Assembly (NCBI GenBank): GCA_007118195.1
Contig: SKSA01000152.1
Coordinates: 1 to 7,554 of the forward strand
Source of the DNA: Anaerobacillus sp.
GTDB lineage: Bacteria; Bacillota; Bacilli; Bacillales; Anaerobacillaceae
Reading direction: 5' to 3'
DNA: 7,554 nt
In this document: positions 6,808 through 7,554 of the stretch, in pieces
Layout of the letters: every line of letters starts with the position of its first letter
Position numbering within the stretch: the first letter of the stretch is position 1
Position numbers and translations under genes: made by a program
The notes under the pieces: model-generated
The model's database searches: none
What the model saw: the letters and a program-made list of their open reading frames with translations, nothing else
Told to the model about the DNA's origin: nothing

Positions 6808-7554
6808 TTATTGGTATCTTTCTCTCCACTCGTTACGAATACGATCATAATTTTCAACAACCCAATCAATATCAAGTTGCATTGCGTTTTCCGCTAAACC
6901 TTCGATAGTTAGTGGAGATTTTGATTCGATTCCTGGCATGATCGGAATATGGTACCAATCCGCTTTAATTTGTTGCCCTTCTTCGGAAAGCATAAAGTCA
7001 ATTAACGCTTTTCCACCTTCTGGGTTAGGACCATTTTCTACTAACGAAACAGGGTTAACTAGAATAGGAGTATTTTCAGGAACAATAAAATCTACCGCTT
7101 CTCCTCTAGCTTTATTTTGATAAGCCATGAAATCAAAACCAATTCCAATTAATGCTTCTCCAGTTGCAGCTGCACGAGTTGGCGCTCCACCAGAGTCAGG
7201 GATCGCATTCATTTGCCCACGTAATTTATCAAAGTATTCCCACGCAGCTTCTTCACCTTTTTCCATCATTAAACTTAACACTAATAATGTAGCTGTCCCA
7301 GATGCTGCTGGATTAGGCATTTGTAGTAAGCCTTTCCATTTTGGATCTAATAGATCATCCCATGTTTTTGGAAGATCCGCTTCATCTACTAAATCTGTAT
7401 TATATACGAAGCCCAACACGAACACTTCTGTACCAATCCATTTCCAGTCTTCATGTCGAACTTTGATACCGTTTTCATAAACATCCCAATCTTTTATTGC
7501 TTCAGGGATATATGAAGTAATAATCCCACGATCAACAGCAGCTTCGAATGGTAA
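6808..7554 (-). CDS. ABC transporter extracellular solute-binding protein, 5' end beyond the window
   Basis: The frame is open from the right edge to a TAA at 6808, giving 248 visible residues. An internal GTG at 7425 is not the start, because the preceding 43 codons encode protein-like sequence (for example IPEAIKDWDVYENG). About 90-100 N-terminal residues, including the signal peptide and probably a lipobox Cys, are missing. Visible parts fit the Fe3+/putrescine/2-aminoethylphosphonate binding-protein fold: TWDDLLDPKWKG (about 64-75), RAAATGEALIGIG (about 127-139), the PENTP segment near 159-163 and PNPEGGKALIDFMLSEEGQ (about 176-194). The adjacent tyrosines that hold iron in FbpA-type proteins, expected after RAAATGEALIGIG, are replaced by FDF, so ferric iron is an unlikely ligand. 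It would capture the substrate outside the membrane and deliver it to the permease. It is the first visible gene of the operon; promoter and operator lie outside the window. Confidence 0.93.
   Translation of the reverse strand, partial: LPFEAAVDRGIITSYIPEAIKDWDVYENGIKVRHEDWKWIGTEVFVLGFVYNTDLVDEADLPKTWDDLLDPKWKGLLQMPNPAASGTATLLVLSLMMEKGEEAAWEYFDKLRGQMNAIPDSGGAPTRAAATGEALIGIGFDFMAYQNKARGEAVDFIVPENTPILVNPVSLVENGPNPEGGKALIDFMLSEEGQQIKADWYHIPIMPGIESKSPLTIEGLAENAMQLDIDWVVENYDRIRNEWRERYQ

Noticed and set aside
6785..6829. Fifteen-codon extension of the ATPase from the ATG at 6829
   Set aside because: It would overlap the end of the binding-protein gene and lacks a ribosome site, whereas GAGGAGG is correctly spaced for 6784.
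7127..7480. Plus-strand open frame of 117 codons opposite the binding protein
   Set aside because: Antisense shadow of a well-conserved coding region with no independent signals.

Overview
The window is a stretch of low-GC DNA in which every supported gene lies on the minus strand, so it reads from the right edge to the left. The GlpD protein closely resembles the Bacillus enzyme as I recall it. Together with strong GGAGG-type ribosome sites, AT-rich composition and a HAD phosphatase resembling Bacillus AraL, this points to a Bacillaceae-like member of the Firmicutes. No mobile element, CRISPR array, tRNA or rRNA is visible.

In transcription order, the first block is a complete importer plus an enzyme: a solute-binding protein (7554-6808, its N-terminus beyond the right edge), an ABC ATPase with a TOBE domain (6784-5660), a fused two-domain permease (5663-3915) and a HAD-IIA phosphatase (3902-3129). 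These four genes are packed with a 23-base gap, a 4-base ATGA overlap and a 12-base gap, and are almost certainly one operon. Next comes a strong stem-loop with a T-rich tail (3034-3082), which sits only 28 bases before the glpD ribosome site region ends at its start codon. glpD (2995-1289) encodes FAD-dependent glycerol-3-phosphate dehydrogenase. A 161-base gap with a weak hairpin and a possible alternative structure follows, and then an iron-type alcohol dehydrogenase (1127 to the left edge, essentially full length).

The importer belongs to the Fe3+/2-aminoethylphosphonate/putrescine type of ABC system, which automatic annotation often labels 'iron'. The binding protein lacks the adjacent tyrosines of ferric-binding proteins, and the neighbours are a phosphatase and GlpD. 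My reading is that the system imports a phosphorylated organic compound, possibly glycerol 3-phosphate or a glycerophosphodiester. GlpD would then feed it to dihydroxyacetone phosphate, and the HAD enzyme would remove phosphate from it or a relative. This is inference from context. The glpD leader terminator resembles in position the GlpP-controlled antitermination site known upstream of Bacillus subtilis glpD, which would tie glpD expression to intracellular glycerol 3-phosphate.
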